The notes under the pieces were generated by a model. It was not told where the DNA came from. It saw nothing but the letters and a program-made list of their open reading frames with translations, and ran no database searches. A DNA stretch of 64,000 nt from Reticulitermes lucifugus (Eukaryota > Arthropoda > Insecta > Blattodea > Rhinotermitidae), in NCBI GenBank assembly GCA_026260175.1, contig JAKCWW010000010.1, positions 162,277 through 226,276 of the forward strand, given 5' to 3'. Every line of letters starts with the position of its first letter. Positions within the stretch are counted from its first letter, which is position 1. A program made the position numbers and the translations under genes. This document shows positions 1 through 13,024 of the stretch, piece after piece.

Positions 1-839
1 TTATTATCGCTGTTCCTGTTTAATGCAGCTATATTTCTCCCATCAAATGGTACACATTACTGTCATAACTCTAAGACGACCTGCCTCAGTAGTGTGACTA
101 AGCAACTTTGTGAACTCACAAGCATAAAGCTCACAAATTGAGAATCATAATTTCTTACAACACGACTGTACAAACATTCTGCTTTTAGCTAGAATTTGTG
201 TCTCATATTTTCATTATAACCGCGCCTATATAAAAACTTTATCGCCCTTCATTAAGCTTTGCTTTGTTAAAAAGTTTGCTGATGTTAAAGGAGACAAACT
301 TCTTACAATTTCAACACCTTTTTAAAACTTCACGGTATCAGGCAACCCTGTCTCGTCTTCATAACCACCCACCACTTAATGAGAGGTATTCCAATAATTC
401 TTTAATATGAAGCGCGCCTCGTATGCCATGCTTGATGTCTAACACACAGACGGGGCATAACGTGAACCTTATGGTAACATCATGCAGCCCTACACCTTCC
501 TCATACCAAAGCTTCAGGCCACTAGAATATGAACCTCGCATGATATACGATGCTTGGTGAGGAAGATATAATTCACTAGCTTTACTGGGTGGAACAGCAG
601 ACGGCACAACTACTGCTTTAGTTTATACAGCTTCTTGGAGCTTCACGTGATCGTCACGTGCACTGTCTTCAATCTCTTGGACCCGACAGGGTGGTTAAAA
701 AGCACACTCACCGTTATTTGTGTCACTTTAAAAAAAGCTCTTATATTGCAGCTGAACTAAGTAATACATTTTAATCATAATTGCTCATTAGAGACAAATA
801 TATTTAACAAAGGGTCTGAAAAGTGTGTAGAAACAGGTT
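1..839. other. No gene seen
   Basis: AT-rich, with no recognised repeat. The open frame on the minus strand at 359-607 has no domain or codon signal. Confidence 0.6.
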
Positions 840-1270
840 TCAGCTCATGAAGCAATACATGTCTATGGTCAAGACGCAGGCGTGACCAATACGATGGCGG
901 GTGTATGAACTCCTCCTTCCTGACAAAGTTGAAGAAGAAACTCCATACCGGCACGGATAGTTTAACAGCTCATAATATGCTCTCCTACCTGTGTGTAGGT
1001 CCTTTCGTCTTGCCAGAAGAGCAAAATGCAAGGAAACGGGAGGCGTGAGCACCATTACATGGAGCACAATCGTACAACAGATTTCAGTGCAAAGTGACCC
1101 ACTGCATCTGCAGCCTCGTTGCCGGACAGACCCATTCGGTCAGGTACAACACTTCCCCCCTCCCCCCACCCCCCAGCCTCCAAAGAAATTGCTGCAGAAT
1201 CTCGGTGAGTAGCGGGGTGGTCTGCCGAGGACCCACGGAGAATTACAGGAAGCTTTGACGTTCTGTTCAA
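840..1270 (-). pseudogene. LINE ORF2 RNase H and C-terminal relic
   Basis: On the minus strand one frame reads VVPDRMGLSGNEAADAVGHF, the last RNase H motif (normally WVPSHVGxxGNExAD) with its catalytic Asp. A second frame further on gives SSSTLSGRRSSYTRHRIGHA, like the LTRLRIGHT segment that follows RNase H in insect Jockey/R1/I-type elements. The frame change between the two shows decay. A C-rich run (1150-1180) lies inside. No reverse transcriptase part is visible. Confidence 0.65.
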
Positions 1271-1647
1271 GGAGATGCCTGTCTGGAATTTGCCTCAGAA
1301 TGAAGAAAAGGGCATGATAGCACTGATTTTGGCCACAAAGACGTCATTATAACTATGCGGACGGTAGGAAAATTCTTGGTCTGCAGAAACGAATACACAG
1401 CTAGTCGACGATCGAAACTAACTCACCGTGCAGTGCCAAAGTAACGGCGACTGCCGAGGGCATGTGTTACCCCTCTCCCATACCCTTAAATATGAAGGCT
1501 GCAGGGCGGACTTAACGATATGCCAGGATGAAATAAGTGCGGGTCTGTTGGAAATAATATCCATCAAAAGTACATGAAGAACGGCAAGCGAAGAGCACAC
1601 TTACAGGCCGGGTTGATCCGGTGTTTAATTCGCACGTCTTGTAGGTT

Positions 1648-1905
1648 TCTTTTTTCATGGCTTGACAGCCCTAGTGGACCTAGGCCTCCTCATCATGGAG
1701 GTTTCGAGATCACACTCAGACCCATCACACACGGTAGGACCCCTCTGGACGAGTGATCGGCCCGTCGCAGAGACCTCTACCTGATAACACGCAACACTCA
1801 AAGAGACAGACATCCACGCTCCCGGCGGATGTCGAAACCGCAATCTCAGCAAGCGAGCGGCTGCAGACCCACGACTTTTCCGCGCGGCCACCGGGATCGG
1901 TACGC
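1648..1905 (-). mobile_element. tRNA-derived SINE
   Basis: On the minus strand the head reads CCGATCCCGGTGGCCGCGCG (A-box-like TGGCCGCGCGG), then GATTGCGGTTTCGAC (degenerate B box). The body ends AGGCCTAGGTCCACTAGGGC, then TGTCAAGCCATGAAAAAA, an A-rich tail. The head resembles a leucine-type tRNA. The same head and tail recur in the element near 7.5 kb, so this is a family. Confidence 0.75.
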
Positions 1906-3234
1906 TTTGTAGTAAAACGTTGAAGTGCCGCACCGTAGGATGAGTGCTGGAACTACGTCGCCAATTTCAGCGCATAGCTACTAAGAAATTTCTTTTGCAT
2001 GGAAAAATGCAGGCTCCCTAATTCCTCACATTGACTGCCAAGACAGCTGGCATTGAATACGCAGACGTAAGACGAATACCAAAATTATGGTCATGATTCA
2101 TAAGAGTTTGAATTTCGCTGCGGAGACATAAAGGGTTTTGCTACGGTGTACTTAGAGCGGATCAAGGCAGGGGTAAAGACGAAGCATTACCTCACGGTTT
2201 CCGCTCAAAGACCTGCCATTTTAAAAATATTCACTAACTGTTACCTCCTACTCGGAGCCGCAGAAACAAAGGTTCTCACGAGAGTTTACTGTCGAGAGAA
2301 AAGTGTACAAACTTGAAGGACAGAATAAAAGCGGGCTTATATTAAAGAGAGATTTGGAGGAGAAGTGAAATCCCTTAATTACGTGATAGGTATACACTGC
2401 ACCTTATCTACGAAGAAGGAGAATCTGCTCTTCAGAGCCCACTTTGACAGACGTAGTACAGGAACCTGCAGACGGCGTTCAACTCTATCACATCTCCGGA
2501 ACCCCCAAGAAGATGGCTACGTCTTCAATACGTAATGATGTTAGAAGGATATAATGGATTGGGAAAGACACTGTATACTCTGACACAAGGATCGACCACT
2601 CAGTCCCTCGTTTAGTTCAAGAGCTATATTGCATGATCATGTTACAGACATGGACCAACTACACAGATGGGAAAGCTATGTCATTAACGAAATAAAAGAA
2701 TACGCTCTGTTGCTCTCCTCGTTCGATCGATATATCGACACCATTTCCAGCACACCTTCATGCAGCTACTTTGATCTTTCATACTGGTTGCGGCAGAACA
2801 GTTAGCTATTCTACTATGCGCTGTCTCCCTAGACGATTGGACGGTAGGCAATTTAAAGATGATATGTTAAACATTTCGGCTTCAGGAACAAAGCAGAAAT
2901 ATCATAAAGTACTAAAGAGGGTGGTATAGAAATAAATGTATAAAATGTAGTGACATAATTATGGTTAAGTGTCATATAATCAAGCCGAAATTTGCCTACT
3001 GTCTGACCTATATTCAACGCACACATCTTTGGAGACTGGATTCTTTCCCATATGCCGGAGAAATCAGTATGCCAAGAGACTTTTAGTGACCCTTATTTTT
3101 TCCTTAAGACCTAATATAAAACCACTGAACCAATAACTCAGCAGCCTCGAAAGTTCAGGTACAAGCACTGATCCCGAAAATTCGATCTAATATCGAAACC
3201 CGATGTCTACCAAATTCATCAGACTTGGGGTAGG
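1906..3234. other. No gene seen
   Basis: No long open frame, hairpin or known repeat was recognised. A moderately GC-rich part at 2140-2520 might be old repeat material. Confidence 0.5.
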
Positions 3235-3314
3235 TTTTTGTGGTGGGCTGTTACGACCAAGGATAATGAAGACTTGTGTTCCACAAAATGCGGGAAATGT
3301 ATTTACTAGTTGTG
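3235..3314 (+). pseudogene. LINE 3' end fragment, short
   Basis: TGGTGGGCTGTTACGACC then GGATAATGAAGACTTGTGTT and AAATGCGGGAAATGTATTTA track the WWAxVxxVMN...KCGKF stretch of the other copies. Only about 80 bases remain. Confidence 0.45.
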
Positions 3315-6300
3315 TAAATATTAGCTGATTCAGTTGGTACTAACATGTTCAGTTTATAGGAAAAGTAACGTAAAAGTTCAATATTCCACAAAGAAATATC
3401 TCGGTCGGATGATTCTCACTCGCCTTTCGTACTCCGGCAGGTCTCAGTTTAGATTTACTCCCGGATATCGTGAATAATATTCGTGGTACTTCTCAACGTC
3501 AAGTAAATAATGGGATAGTATATTAGAATGACTGGATCATGACCGACTCGGAGGTTTGGGGAGGGGTGGAAGTAATAGAAAGCTGCGATTTAGTGTATGA
3601 GGATATTTTTCCGGCATTCATCTTGAACAACTCAGGACATCACCAGCCACAAACCAGCCAAACATTCCAGCTGCAAGCAAAGGGTAATTCGAAAAGCATA
3701 AATATATGATAGAAAACGTAATAAATTTTCGTTGTATTCTGCATTCATAAGTAATATTTGAGGTTATCAGCAGCGTAACTTAGAATCTGACAGTGGCTCA
3801 TCCGGTCAAGAAATGCTCCGCATTTTATGGAATCCGACCATTCGTTTAAGTTATCACAAGAATACACAAATGGACCACATCTTGAGCCGGTTAAATCCAG
3901 TTCAAACACACACCTTACGTGCTTAAAGATAAGTTTAATAGCATTATACGACATGCGCGCAGGCATTGCAACTACCAGTGTTATTAAACACTCAATATGA
4001 AATTTGTGTACTCATATTTCAAACCTCCCACTCCTGATACGTACCCCACAATCACAACCACCTTGATTTGATCATGGAAAGTATATTTAGTCAAAACTAT
4101 ATAAGATAAAGCTCCCACACGTAACTTCCTCTCGTATCCTCTTGATTTCTCACTGTTAGATCAAAATATTGTTCTGAGGAATTCTTTCTCTAACACCTAC
4201 ACATTTTATTTTTAGCTCATTTTTTGGTTGTAAATAATCAGCGAGATCCGCTTCAGAGTTTTAACAGAAATTACTCCCTCAATCTGTGCTCATTTTTAGA
4301 GCGGATGAACAATTTGAATACTAATTCACACAAGGGGAATTATAGTTCTGTGTATTATTGAAATGCTCCTGTTTTTAAAGAAATGATCCCCGCCTACCTA
4401 ATGCTGTAGTGTAGTGTACTGTACAAGCCACTTGCAGTGTTCTGTTATTTTTTTCAATCTCCGAGCTCTGAATTTTACGGCGTTTGCTTTAGCGAGATAA
4501 GCTTCTTCGTTTATGCCCTCCTCTGCGAATTGTTTAAACTGCCACACAGTTACGGCCCCATTAAGAAATATCAACGATCGAAATCCGAACTTTCTGTGAA
4601 TGGAGTGTCGTGTGTTCTGTATTAGGAGCAATTTAAAGTTCGGTACACGCTTACAGCCAAAACACGTGGGACATGCGTGACCTTCGTAGTCAGGAAGAAA
4701 CGAGTTCTTATCCAAGCAGAGACAGAGGCTGTTATAGTTGTATTATTCTATTGTTTTCCTTAGCTAATCCATTCCAATACAGCAGTATTTTAACAAGATA
4801 ACGGACGTTTCCTTTAAAAACTATACAATTTATGAGCATAGCCATTTATAATTCGTGTTGCGTAATATATTGAATAAGAAGGGCATTTCAAAATTTCTGC
4901 ACAACTACTCCTGTGTCCATTCTGTCTTATCACTGCCTCCGAACGTTTCAGTAAGTCTTGTTTTCGAGTAAAAGAAGGTACATACAGTGTCGATAAATAA
5001 TCAGACATTCCACTTCTCTATTCATTTAATAATGAGCTGAAATTTGTATATAGCTAGATGAACACAGTTTTGTCGTGGCACTGCCATTTAAATGTCGACA
5101 GGTGTTTGCTTCCCCATTACCGCTTCTTTTGACTCACCTCCAACGATGCAGAAAATGTTGCGACAGAAATTCAGCATTCATAATTTAATCATCGTAACAG
5201 TAACAGGTGAAGAGGAGAGTGTCTACTTGTTATAAACATCTTCATTACGTTCTTTTCTCTAATCCATTCTTCTTAATCCCGCATAATCTCCTAACACTTC
5301 AATCCGCACTTTCCATTCTTGAATGAGAGAATGTATTCTAAAACATACCAGGCATAAAATTATAATTCTGTAATTATAAACTTCATATTCTTAGGAAGGA
5401 CAAGGGACAAAGAAAAGGCTCTGAACTGAATGCTAGCAAACACCTCTTAATTTCATCACCTATGTCGTTTCGTTTTGTTGCTTGCATTTCACCCGACTGG
5501 AACTCGTCACTCCATCAAAGCAGGAAACATAAGATATAAAAAAAATGTATTAAAAAATAAAAGTTGAATACATTGACTCTTAATACACTATATGAATATA
5601 CACGTCTTTACTTTAAATCTCTATGCTACGACAGTAACAATACAACGGGCATTAAATCATTCGCTGCCGAGAGTATAACGGTATGATGATTTGTTACGAA
5701 GACTAGCTACCTATAGTCTCGTTAATGATTCTCAGAAAAGTTAAAGTTCGATTAAGTATCACCAAACTAAGAAGTGGGTAAGTTTCGATTAAATTAAAGA
5801 GCTCTAAGATCCTATAAATATTTTGGATAACCACTATTAAATCACTCCCTGTTTCAAATTACTGGAGTTCCAAAGAACTGAACGGCTGTGAAGGCACTCC
5901 GTCACAGATTTCATTCAGGATCCAGCGCCGGTCATAGCAAATGTTCAACATGTTTTGCAAAGTATAAAAAAAGCACAGTGTCTGTGTTGTCCACGGAAGG
6001 TTCAGCTTCGCAGGCTCTCGAAAGCCACCGTCTATTATGTTCCCGCGACTATAAACCGCGCAGGCGTTAAGGGGTCACATATGATTACCTGACATTCTAC
6101 TTTTGTGCAAGAACTACATCGTTACAAACTATTCAACAAACAAATTCCATCATACACTGTCAGTTGATTCAAATCTGAAGTGGTAGAAACACGAACAAAC
6201 GTGACCCACGAAGAGACAGAGAAAAAATTTCGCCAGCCAACTTCACAAACAGACAAGACACACACTCACATACAACAGCACAGTGAATACATCCGCCAAC

Positions 6301-7429
6301 GCCTTTCCGTAAGGAAATAATGCGTGCTAAAACGGTAATCCTCGCACTTGGTGTTGTGTGCTACGAAAAGTTTGGAGGTTTTATCTTTTCGATTGAACCA
6401 GCATATTTTGCTTTCTTTGTACATGAAGACGTAGGTGATTCGCTTGGTCTCATTTCCTGTTGGAGGACTTATATCAGGATGTTGAGACACATTGAATATA
6501 CACGTCAACAAAGGTAGGTATAAATACAATAGTCCTTTGTTGACAAGAAGGGAATAAATGTTTCAATCCGTCGGAGTATTTTTTATACGGCGGAGACAGG
6601 CAAAATTCACGATAACCACGGCACATCTTCCAAGCTCAAACTTAATAATTTGCTGAACTTATATACAAGTGCGACTAATGTATTTATTTTAAAAGACATT
6701 TAATTACGGTTTACAATAAGAACAGTGACGCAGAGCGTTTCCATTTAAATGCTGCACAGGAAAGCAACGAAAAATAAAATCATATTTACGTAAATGACTA
6801 AGGTTCAATCGTCTGTATTATTAAATATAACATTAAGGTTGTCAACAGCACAGTAAGAACGTAATCTACAGAAAGCTTTCCATGTAACACTTAAAGTTTC
6901 TTTTGCAATCTTCATCAAATCAAACTTGAAATTCCGAAAGAGCTACATTACTTACTTATTTTCTTTTGCTCCTTTAATGATAATTTCGATACTTCAGACT
7001 ACAAAACGTCAAATGATAGGATAGCCAGCAAACAATGCGTTAATGAAAACATGGAATGAATGAATGGTGACTTAATTTGAAGTATTATGCTAGATTTACC
7101 TGGTGCATTAATGAGATAATTGAGTGCTAGAAATACCTCATTTATTCAAAGAATTTTATTTAATTACTTCCCCATCTAACATAAAACCCTAAGAGATAAA
7201 GAATTCAGTTTATCCTACTATTCTTACAGGCAGTTTTCAGGGTGAGTGATCCATTATTTTTATATGAAAGGAACAGCTAAATATGGGCTTTCAGGTATTG
7301 TTATTTTTTCGTTCTACGAGTAACGTTTATAACAACACTACACTGTCTGTCAAATTATACGGAAACAACAAAATTTGTATGTACCTCATTCTGAATAAAC
7401 GTCTGTTAACTACATGAATATTATATCAC
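3315..7429. other. No gene seen
   Basis: Unique-looking AT-rich DNA. The longest open stretch is 105 codons on the minus strand (4398-4715); it lacks ATG and any motif. Confidence 0.5.
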
Positions 7430-7685
7430 CCTTTTTTTTATGGCTCGACAGCCCTATATGGGCCTGGGCCTCCTCGTTTCGTCGTGGTTTCATGATCACA
7501 CNNNNNNNNNNNNNNNNNNNNNNNNNNNNNNNNNNNNNNNNNNNNNNNNNNNNNNNNNNNNNNNNNNNNNNNNNNNNNNNNNNNNNNNNNNNNNNNNNNN
7601 NNNNNNNNNATTCGAACCCACGATCCTAGTAAGCGAGCGGCCGAAGACCCACGCCTTAGAACGCACGGCCATTGGGATCGGCATT
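7430..7685 (-). mobile_element. tRNA-derived SINE, interrupted by a gap
   Basis: Minus-strand head CCGATCCCAATGGCCGTGCG with A box, CTAAGGCGTGGGTCTTCGGC, and B box TGGGTTCGAAT look like a leucine tRNA. The body is replaced by 108 N (7502-7609). The tail is GGGCTGTCGAGCCATAAAAAAAAGG, close to the 1.65-kb copy. It is not a functional tRNA gene because the 3' acceptor half is missing. Confidence 0.75.
7502..7609. other. Assembly gap of 108 N
   Basis: Unknown bases inside a SINE copy. The size may be an estimate. Confidence 0.99.
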
Positions 7686-8831
7686 AGATCACTCTTACCT
7701 GTGTATAATTATTAATTTTAAAATAATGTAAACTGTAACGTAATAATGAGACTTAGTAACCTATATAAGAAAGATGCGGTACAATGGTGGCCTTAGCAAC
7801 GAAATTCCGGTGGAAGCAGCTCGCTTCATGCACACTGTATATGGTCTGCATGCAGTCACTGTCACACAAGACAGACAGAAGGGGAGGAGGTATCAAGGAC
7901 TTTAGAAAATGTCCACAGAGGGTAACACTTGCGGCGCATTTGCTCTATTATTATTATTCTCAAATATTCAATTCGTGAATAGTTTCCAGAGAAACACTCA
8001 GTATTTAAATATACACTCCGTATCTTAGTAACAGATTTGAAATCGCGGCCAGGAGATTTACAGTCAACGTATTTTTAACTTCGATACATGACGTTCACGT
8101 TCATAACGGCTCATGTTCAATGCTCCACACTCAGCTGTTTCTTCAGCCTCAGCGCCTGCAGCACGGGTAGAACAGTCCGCCTCAATTAATGAACTGTTTC
8201 TTTAGCCTCAGCGCGTACCTCACAGAGAGCACAGTCTGTATCAATTATGAAGATCAATGACTGCGAGAGATCAATCTACGTGGGTCTTTGTATAAAGTTT
8301 CCTTTGCCGTTATGGTATTTTAAACATAGCCGGAATGTGAGCGTGAACAAATTTCAGTGAAAATCGCAAATGTGAAATTTCAAGAAAATCTGTTCAATGG
8401 GATTCGCTTTTATTTACACGGACAGACAAAACAATTGACATGACGACGCTAATAGTCGCTTTTTGCATAATAACGCATTAAAGAAGTTAAAAACGTTCTA
8501 CTCTATACAAACGGCTCATCTTTCCCCTGCGCATGCTGGACTTGTTGATATGTTGATGGCACGGTATCGAAAAGTATGCAGTAACCGTGGTTTGGCTCCA
8601 CAAACGTGGCCTTCAATTTTCATAATTTCTCAAAAATGTAGACCATTACTAGGAAACCGACACACGTGACGCAAAGCACATAAAGTAGTAAAACATTCAT
8701 GTAATGCGTTTTGCAAAAGTTCTATTAAAATATTTCGTAATTAGTTTTACGAAATCTTTCATGCCTAGTGGTTAAGTCGGAGAGTAATGAATAAATTACA
8801 CTAATATAATACGGGATTATTCAGGTAGCGG
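7686..8831. other. No gene seen
   Basis: A local direct duplication is visible: TTCTTCAGCCTCAGCGCCTG near 8138 recurs as TTCTTTAGCCTCAGCGCGTA near 8199. Otherwise nothing. Confidence 0.5.
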
Positions 8832-8956
8832 CAAGTGTGGGCTCTTGTGCACGAGGTAATATGACTTCGGGTTCCATAAAATGCGGATAATTTCTAGACT
8901 AGCTGAGGAACTGTCAGCTTTACAAGAAGAACTCTGCTCCGTGGAATTAGTTACAT
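8832..8956 (+). pseudogene. LINE 3' end fragment
   Basis: GTGTGGGCTCTTGTGCACGA and GGTAATATGACTTCGGGTTC match the C-terminal codons. TAGCTGAGGAACTGTCAGC and AGAACTCTGCTCCGTGGAAT match the 3' UTR of the 57-kb copy closely. Confidence 0.65.
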
Positions 8957-10139
8957 AATCTGGGCTAATTCTTGCTTACTTTACTTACGTTTATTTAAAT
9001 TCCTCATGTTACGTATAGGACAATACTGCCTTGAAATCGAAGTCCTTCTGGACTGTCTACCTTGGCTATGGTACCTCACTGATAGCGTCTTCATAATTTA
9101 TCGCACGTTCATACGCTTGGAACACACTGAAAATTATACGGTGCTACAAAGAGGACACTTTAAACTGATACTCAGCATCAGTGTATTAAGACTTCCTTTC
9201 GAAAGATTTTTGAAAATATTTGTGCTCAAAGTGAATGAGGCGTAAGTTTGTCACAATGAATGTTACAACTACACAACTCGCATTTAACGTGTTAACATTC
9301 ATTCCGTTATGATGTTTAAGTTACTGAGTGAAAGGAGGAAATTCATATCGTGTTAAATCTTACAAAATGAAATAAATAATTTTTTTTCAGTGCCAAACGG
9401 AAAAGAAAGCAGAAATGAAGAATTTCAAAAGACGAGGAAATAGAGCTTATTTCTTTTCTTTTTTCTGCTTTGATTAGATTACTCAGAAAAATTAAACCTC
9501 TTCACACGAATTCCAATGAACGCTGTGAGAAATGTCTAAAACGTATTTGAAAGAGACGAAAATTGAAGAAAATATATAAGTTAGGTGGAGATAGGACAGA
9601 CTGAAGGAAATATTTTTTAAGATAAATCGCGAGAGGAGACCTTAAAAAAGTTAAGAGAAATTACAGGTTCTTGCATTTACGAGGATAGTGAATGTGAGCG
9701 AAAGATGATAAAGGAAAGGAGAGAAGTATAAAGTGGATCAATTGGTCTGTGTTTCCAATTAAATGAAACCTTGCTCACATTTCACATAGGAAATAAATGA
9801 ACTAAATGAACCAGTGAAGGTTACGTGAATGTCTCCTTTATAATGCGGACTGTGATCTAGTGCACTGCTTGCAGATATAAATTACAGGAGTTCAAATAAG
9901 AGTTTTGCCTTTTCCATTAGAGCACTATTTCAAACGATGTATGAAATTATGTTTATGTGAAATACAGAGAATTTATTGCACAGCATAATATACAAGACTT
10001 TCTCATTCATATTAGACGGTTTTAGTAGAATCAGCGAGAAATATTTTACAAGGATGAAAACCTTAACAGTTATTCTCTAATCACATATTATTTAATACTA
10101 ACATATGGTTTATGTACTTAGCCCCTCTATATAACTCAG
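8957..10139. other. No gene seen
   Basis: AT-rich, with purine-rich tracts around 9390-9720 (GAAAAGAAAGCAGAAATGAA). No coding evidence. Confidence 0.5.
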
Positions 10140-10265
10140 GGAGGGGAAAAGTGGAGGGCTCTTGTGAAAACGGTAATGAACTCCGGGATTCCAAAAAATG
10201 CGGGAAATTTCTTGACTACGTGAAGAACTCTTAGCGTTTCAAGAGGGGTGCTACCTCATGTAGTT
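10140..10265 (+). pseudogene. LINE 3' end fragment
   Basis: AAAAGTGGAGGGCTCTTGTG and AAAACGGTAATGAACTCCGG (KWRALVKTVMNSG) lead into GGAAATTTCTTGACTACGTG and a decayed 3' UTR end. Confidence 0.65.
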
Positions 10266-12000
10266 ACTTAGTTAAGTAGTTACTTATTCACTCAGTTAAA
10301 TCTTCTATAAAAACTGAGATACATTCAGACCTTAAGTACTCTATAATATTATATGATATTTGGTGGAAATGTTTGTTTTGTGACGTTACGATATCCTCTG
10401 AAATCAGCAAGAAATTCGATATCTTCGTATTAAAACGAATGTTGCAGTTCTTTTTTGGAGAATTTATCATTTCGATTTTATGAAATGAACAGAAGAATAC
10501 GTGATTACATGCTCCATTCCGTGAAGGAGGTTGGTTGGCACAGCTGCCGTCATTTGAGGAATAAAAAGGAAAAAGCGTCAGTAAATTATCGCCCCTACAT
10601 ACAGCGGAGTTCAAAATATTCCTAATCCAGTTCTATTCTTTATGTTCGGTGCTACAGAATTTCATGAACATTTGGGTGTTTTTGTGAAATACACGTTAAG
10701 TGACCTCCATCAACTTCAAAGCCTCGGATTCTTTTCTCGAAACACACAAACAACAGGGTCCTTCCTTAGAAACGTGTATTCTTTGAAGTGCATAAAAAAA
10801 GTCCTGCCTTCTATGAAAAACGAAAGTTTATGTCCGTATTCACAAGAGTCCACCGACAGTTCCTGTCTTGAGACTGAAAATCCAGTCTACACTCCATCAT
10901 AATTGTTCATTAACATACCATTTAATATTATATTTCCGTTTACAACGCATTCTTAAAGTGACTTCCTCCCCTTCGAGTGCATTCGGTATATGACAGAAGT
11001 AATTCTTACACCTACTCAAAATTATGAGATCAAAAATTATCGCCCATTACAATGCTAGTTCATCTCCATAAACACTCTTCAATTATACATCTACACAACT
11101 CTCCATTTTTCATTATTACTATTGGTTTCAATATTTCTTTTTCGTTCAAATATTCCCTTTTCCTCTCCCTGAAAAGTTAATTAATTGTGCCTATTATATT
11201 TAGATTATCTCCTTTTATTTGAGACAGATATTTTAATCATTTTAATTTAGTCTGTTTCCCCTTGTCGAATAATTTAATGTTACGACACTTAACAACGTAA
11301 AGTCTCTTTGGGAAAATCTGATAATCTGTAAGCCTATATATACAAAATCTCAGCCCACGTTATATCACTCCATTTTCTGATAGCTGCATCCGGTTTGAAA
11401 ATAGTTTTAATCAACTCAAAATGCAATATCCCCCTTCTAACCTCCCACGTGAGCTCTACATAGTGTTTACGATGTAGCCCATATAAGATGGCAACGCTGC
11501 TGGACTGGAGCAAAATCCCCTGCTCACAAAGCCAGAATAAAGTAAAAGTCATTGAAGCACACGACGTACACTCATATCACTCAACAGTTCGCTTTTAACT
11601 TAACGACCTTCTAAAGCTCGTGATTTCAGGAAGTGGTGCCGTAAAATGAAGTGTAATGTTTTTCATATTTTCCGTCTTTGCTCAGTAGATCATAATTCTT
11701 CCCCAGAGCTCGTTTATAGTATTTGTCTGTACTGTATTTTGAGTATTGATTGGAAGTAATGAGGGCGATACTGACGCAGTATTTTATAGCATGAACTGCA
11801 CGAAAACTAAACAGAAAATACTGGCTATCATATTCAAATTTATTAAGCTAAACACTAAACGTTGAAGCTATTAAAATCTCAACAACAGAAATAAAGCACT
11901 GGTTTTATGGAGAGAAGACGTAGGACCATACAAGAGCGGAGATTACAAGTCAACCATTGAAAAAGGTCAATAAAATTCTAGTCATTACATATACGAGCAC
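10266..12000. other. No gene seen
   Basis: An open minus-strand stretch of 108 codons at 10288-10614 has no motif. No repeats recognised. Confidence 0.5.
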
Positions 12001-12087
12001 ATGCGTACATATATACATACGTACATACATACATACGTACACATATACATACATACATGCATACATACATACATACATACAATATAC
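12001..12087. repeat. (ACAT)n-type microsatellite
   Basis: CATACATACATACGTACA-type units with interruptions run for about 90 bases. The open frames on both strands here encode only Tyr/Val/Cys or His/Thr/Tyr repeats and are not genes. Confidence 0.9.
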
Positions 12088-12784
12088 GTACATACATACA
12101 TTGCATGGATCCATAAGTGTGTAACAAAGACAATAGGATGTAGAACAAGTCATAAGTACACAAATATACACAGTTTTGACAGTGTCAAATACAATCAGCA
12201 AGTTATAAAACAGTGTTATATATCACCTTTACACATAAAAAATCATCTACAGAGTAAAAGGAGTGTGTATTTAAGTATTTTGTTAATGCTACTTCAAATT
12301 TTGCCTTTTCATTCTTAAGGTTTGTCAGACTACGTGTTAAAATGTTGAAAATTTTGATGCCAGCATAGAATGTACTTTAAAAAAATAATAATTTGGCATT
12401 TGGTCTACGAAGATGGTGCTTACTCCTTGTATTAATATTCTGTATAGATGAATTTGTTTGAAAATTTCCTTTATTATTGACAATGAAGTTCATTAATGAA
12501 AGTATGTATTGGCATGGAACAGGTAGAATCTCTAATTTTCTTGTTCTAGTAAAAATGTAAGGAAATAGTCCTAGGAAGTTCTTCATTAAGTAAATACGGA
12601 ACAGTGAGGTGAAGATGAATGAGTTTCCTCTATTTTCCTTTCCTTTCCTTAGAATTATTTATGGTATTAAACCTTATAAGGCCATAAGAAGAGAAGCAGT
12701 AAAAATGTAAAGAACAAGCTAAGCAACAGGCAATGCAGAGGAATGCAATTTATAATCATATTCAGAAGTACGGAGTTTAGGTTA
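12088..12784. other. No gene seen
   Basis: AT-rich, with nothing recognised. Confidence 0.5.
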
Positions 12785-12930
12785 TATCAGCGGCGTTACC
12801 GAAGACTCAAATGTTGGGGACGTCACTCCATGTCGACTGGCAAAGAGTTATCGACGTTTTGAAGGCACTACGAACCTTCGAAACGTCGATAAATATTTAC
12901 CAGTCAACGCGGCGCAACACGCCAAAATAC
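12785..12930. mobile_element. Short foldback family relative
   Basis: GTCGACTGGCAAAGAGTTAT and CGACGTTTTGAAGGCACTAC pair with GTAGTGCC-type loop bases and CCTTCGAAACGTCGATAAAT, then ACCAGTCAACGCGGCGCAAC. The hairpin is clear, with an altered core (GTTTTGAAGG instead of GTTTCGGG). Confidence 0.6.
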
Positions 12931-13024
12931 TTTACTTTTCAATATCAAAGACGTGTGACGCAACGGAGTAACATTTTCTGTCATAATGTTCATAATGTTA
13001 ACGAGTTCCAGGTTAATAACAGGA

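Noticed and set aside
4398-4715. 105-codon open stretch on the minus strand
   Set aside because: It starts at TTG with no ATG and carries no motif. The opposite strand is also partly open, as expected by chance in AT-rich DNA.
6266-6529. Overlapping small frames on both strands
   Set aside because: Under 90 codons, no motif, no splice or poly(A) context.
7600-7685. Possible tRNA-Leu gene on the minus strand
   Set aside because: A and B boxes are present, but the acceptor stem cannot be completed and the sequence continues into a repeat tail shared with another copy; it is a SINE.
12001-12318. Open frames on both strands through the ACAT microsatellite
   Set aside because: The peptides are only the translated simple repeat.
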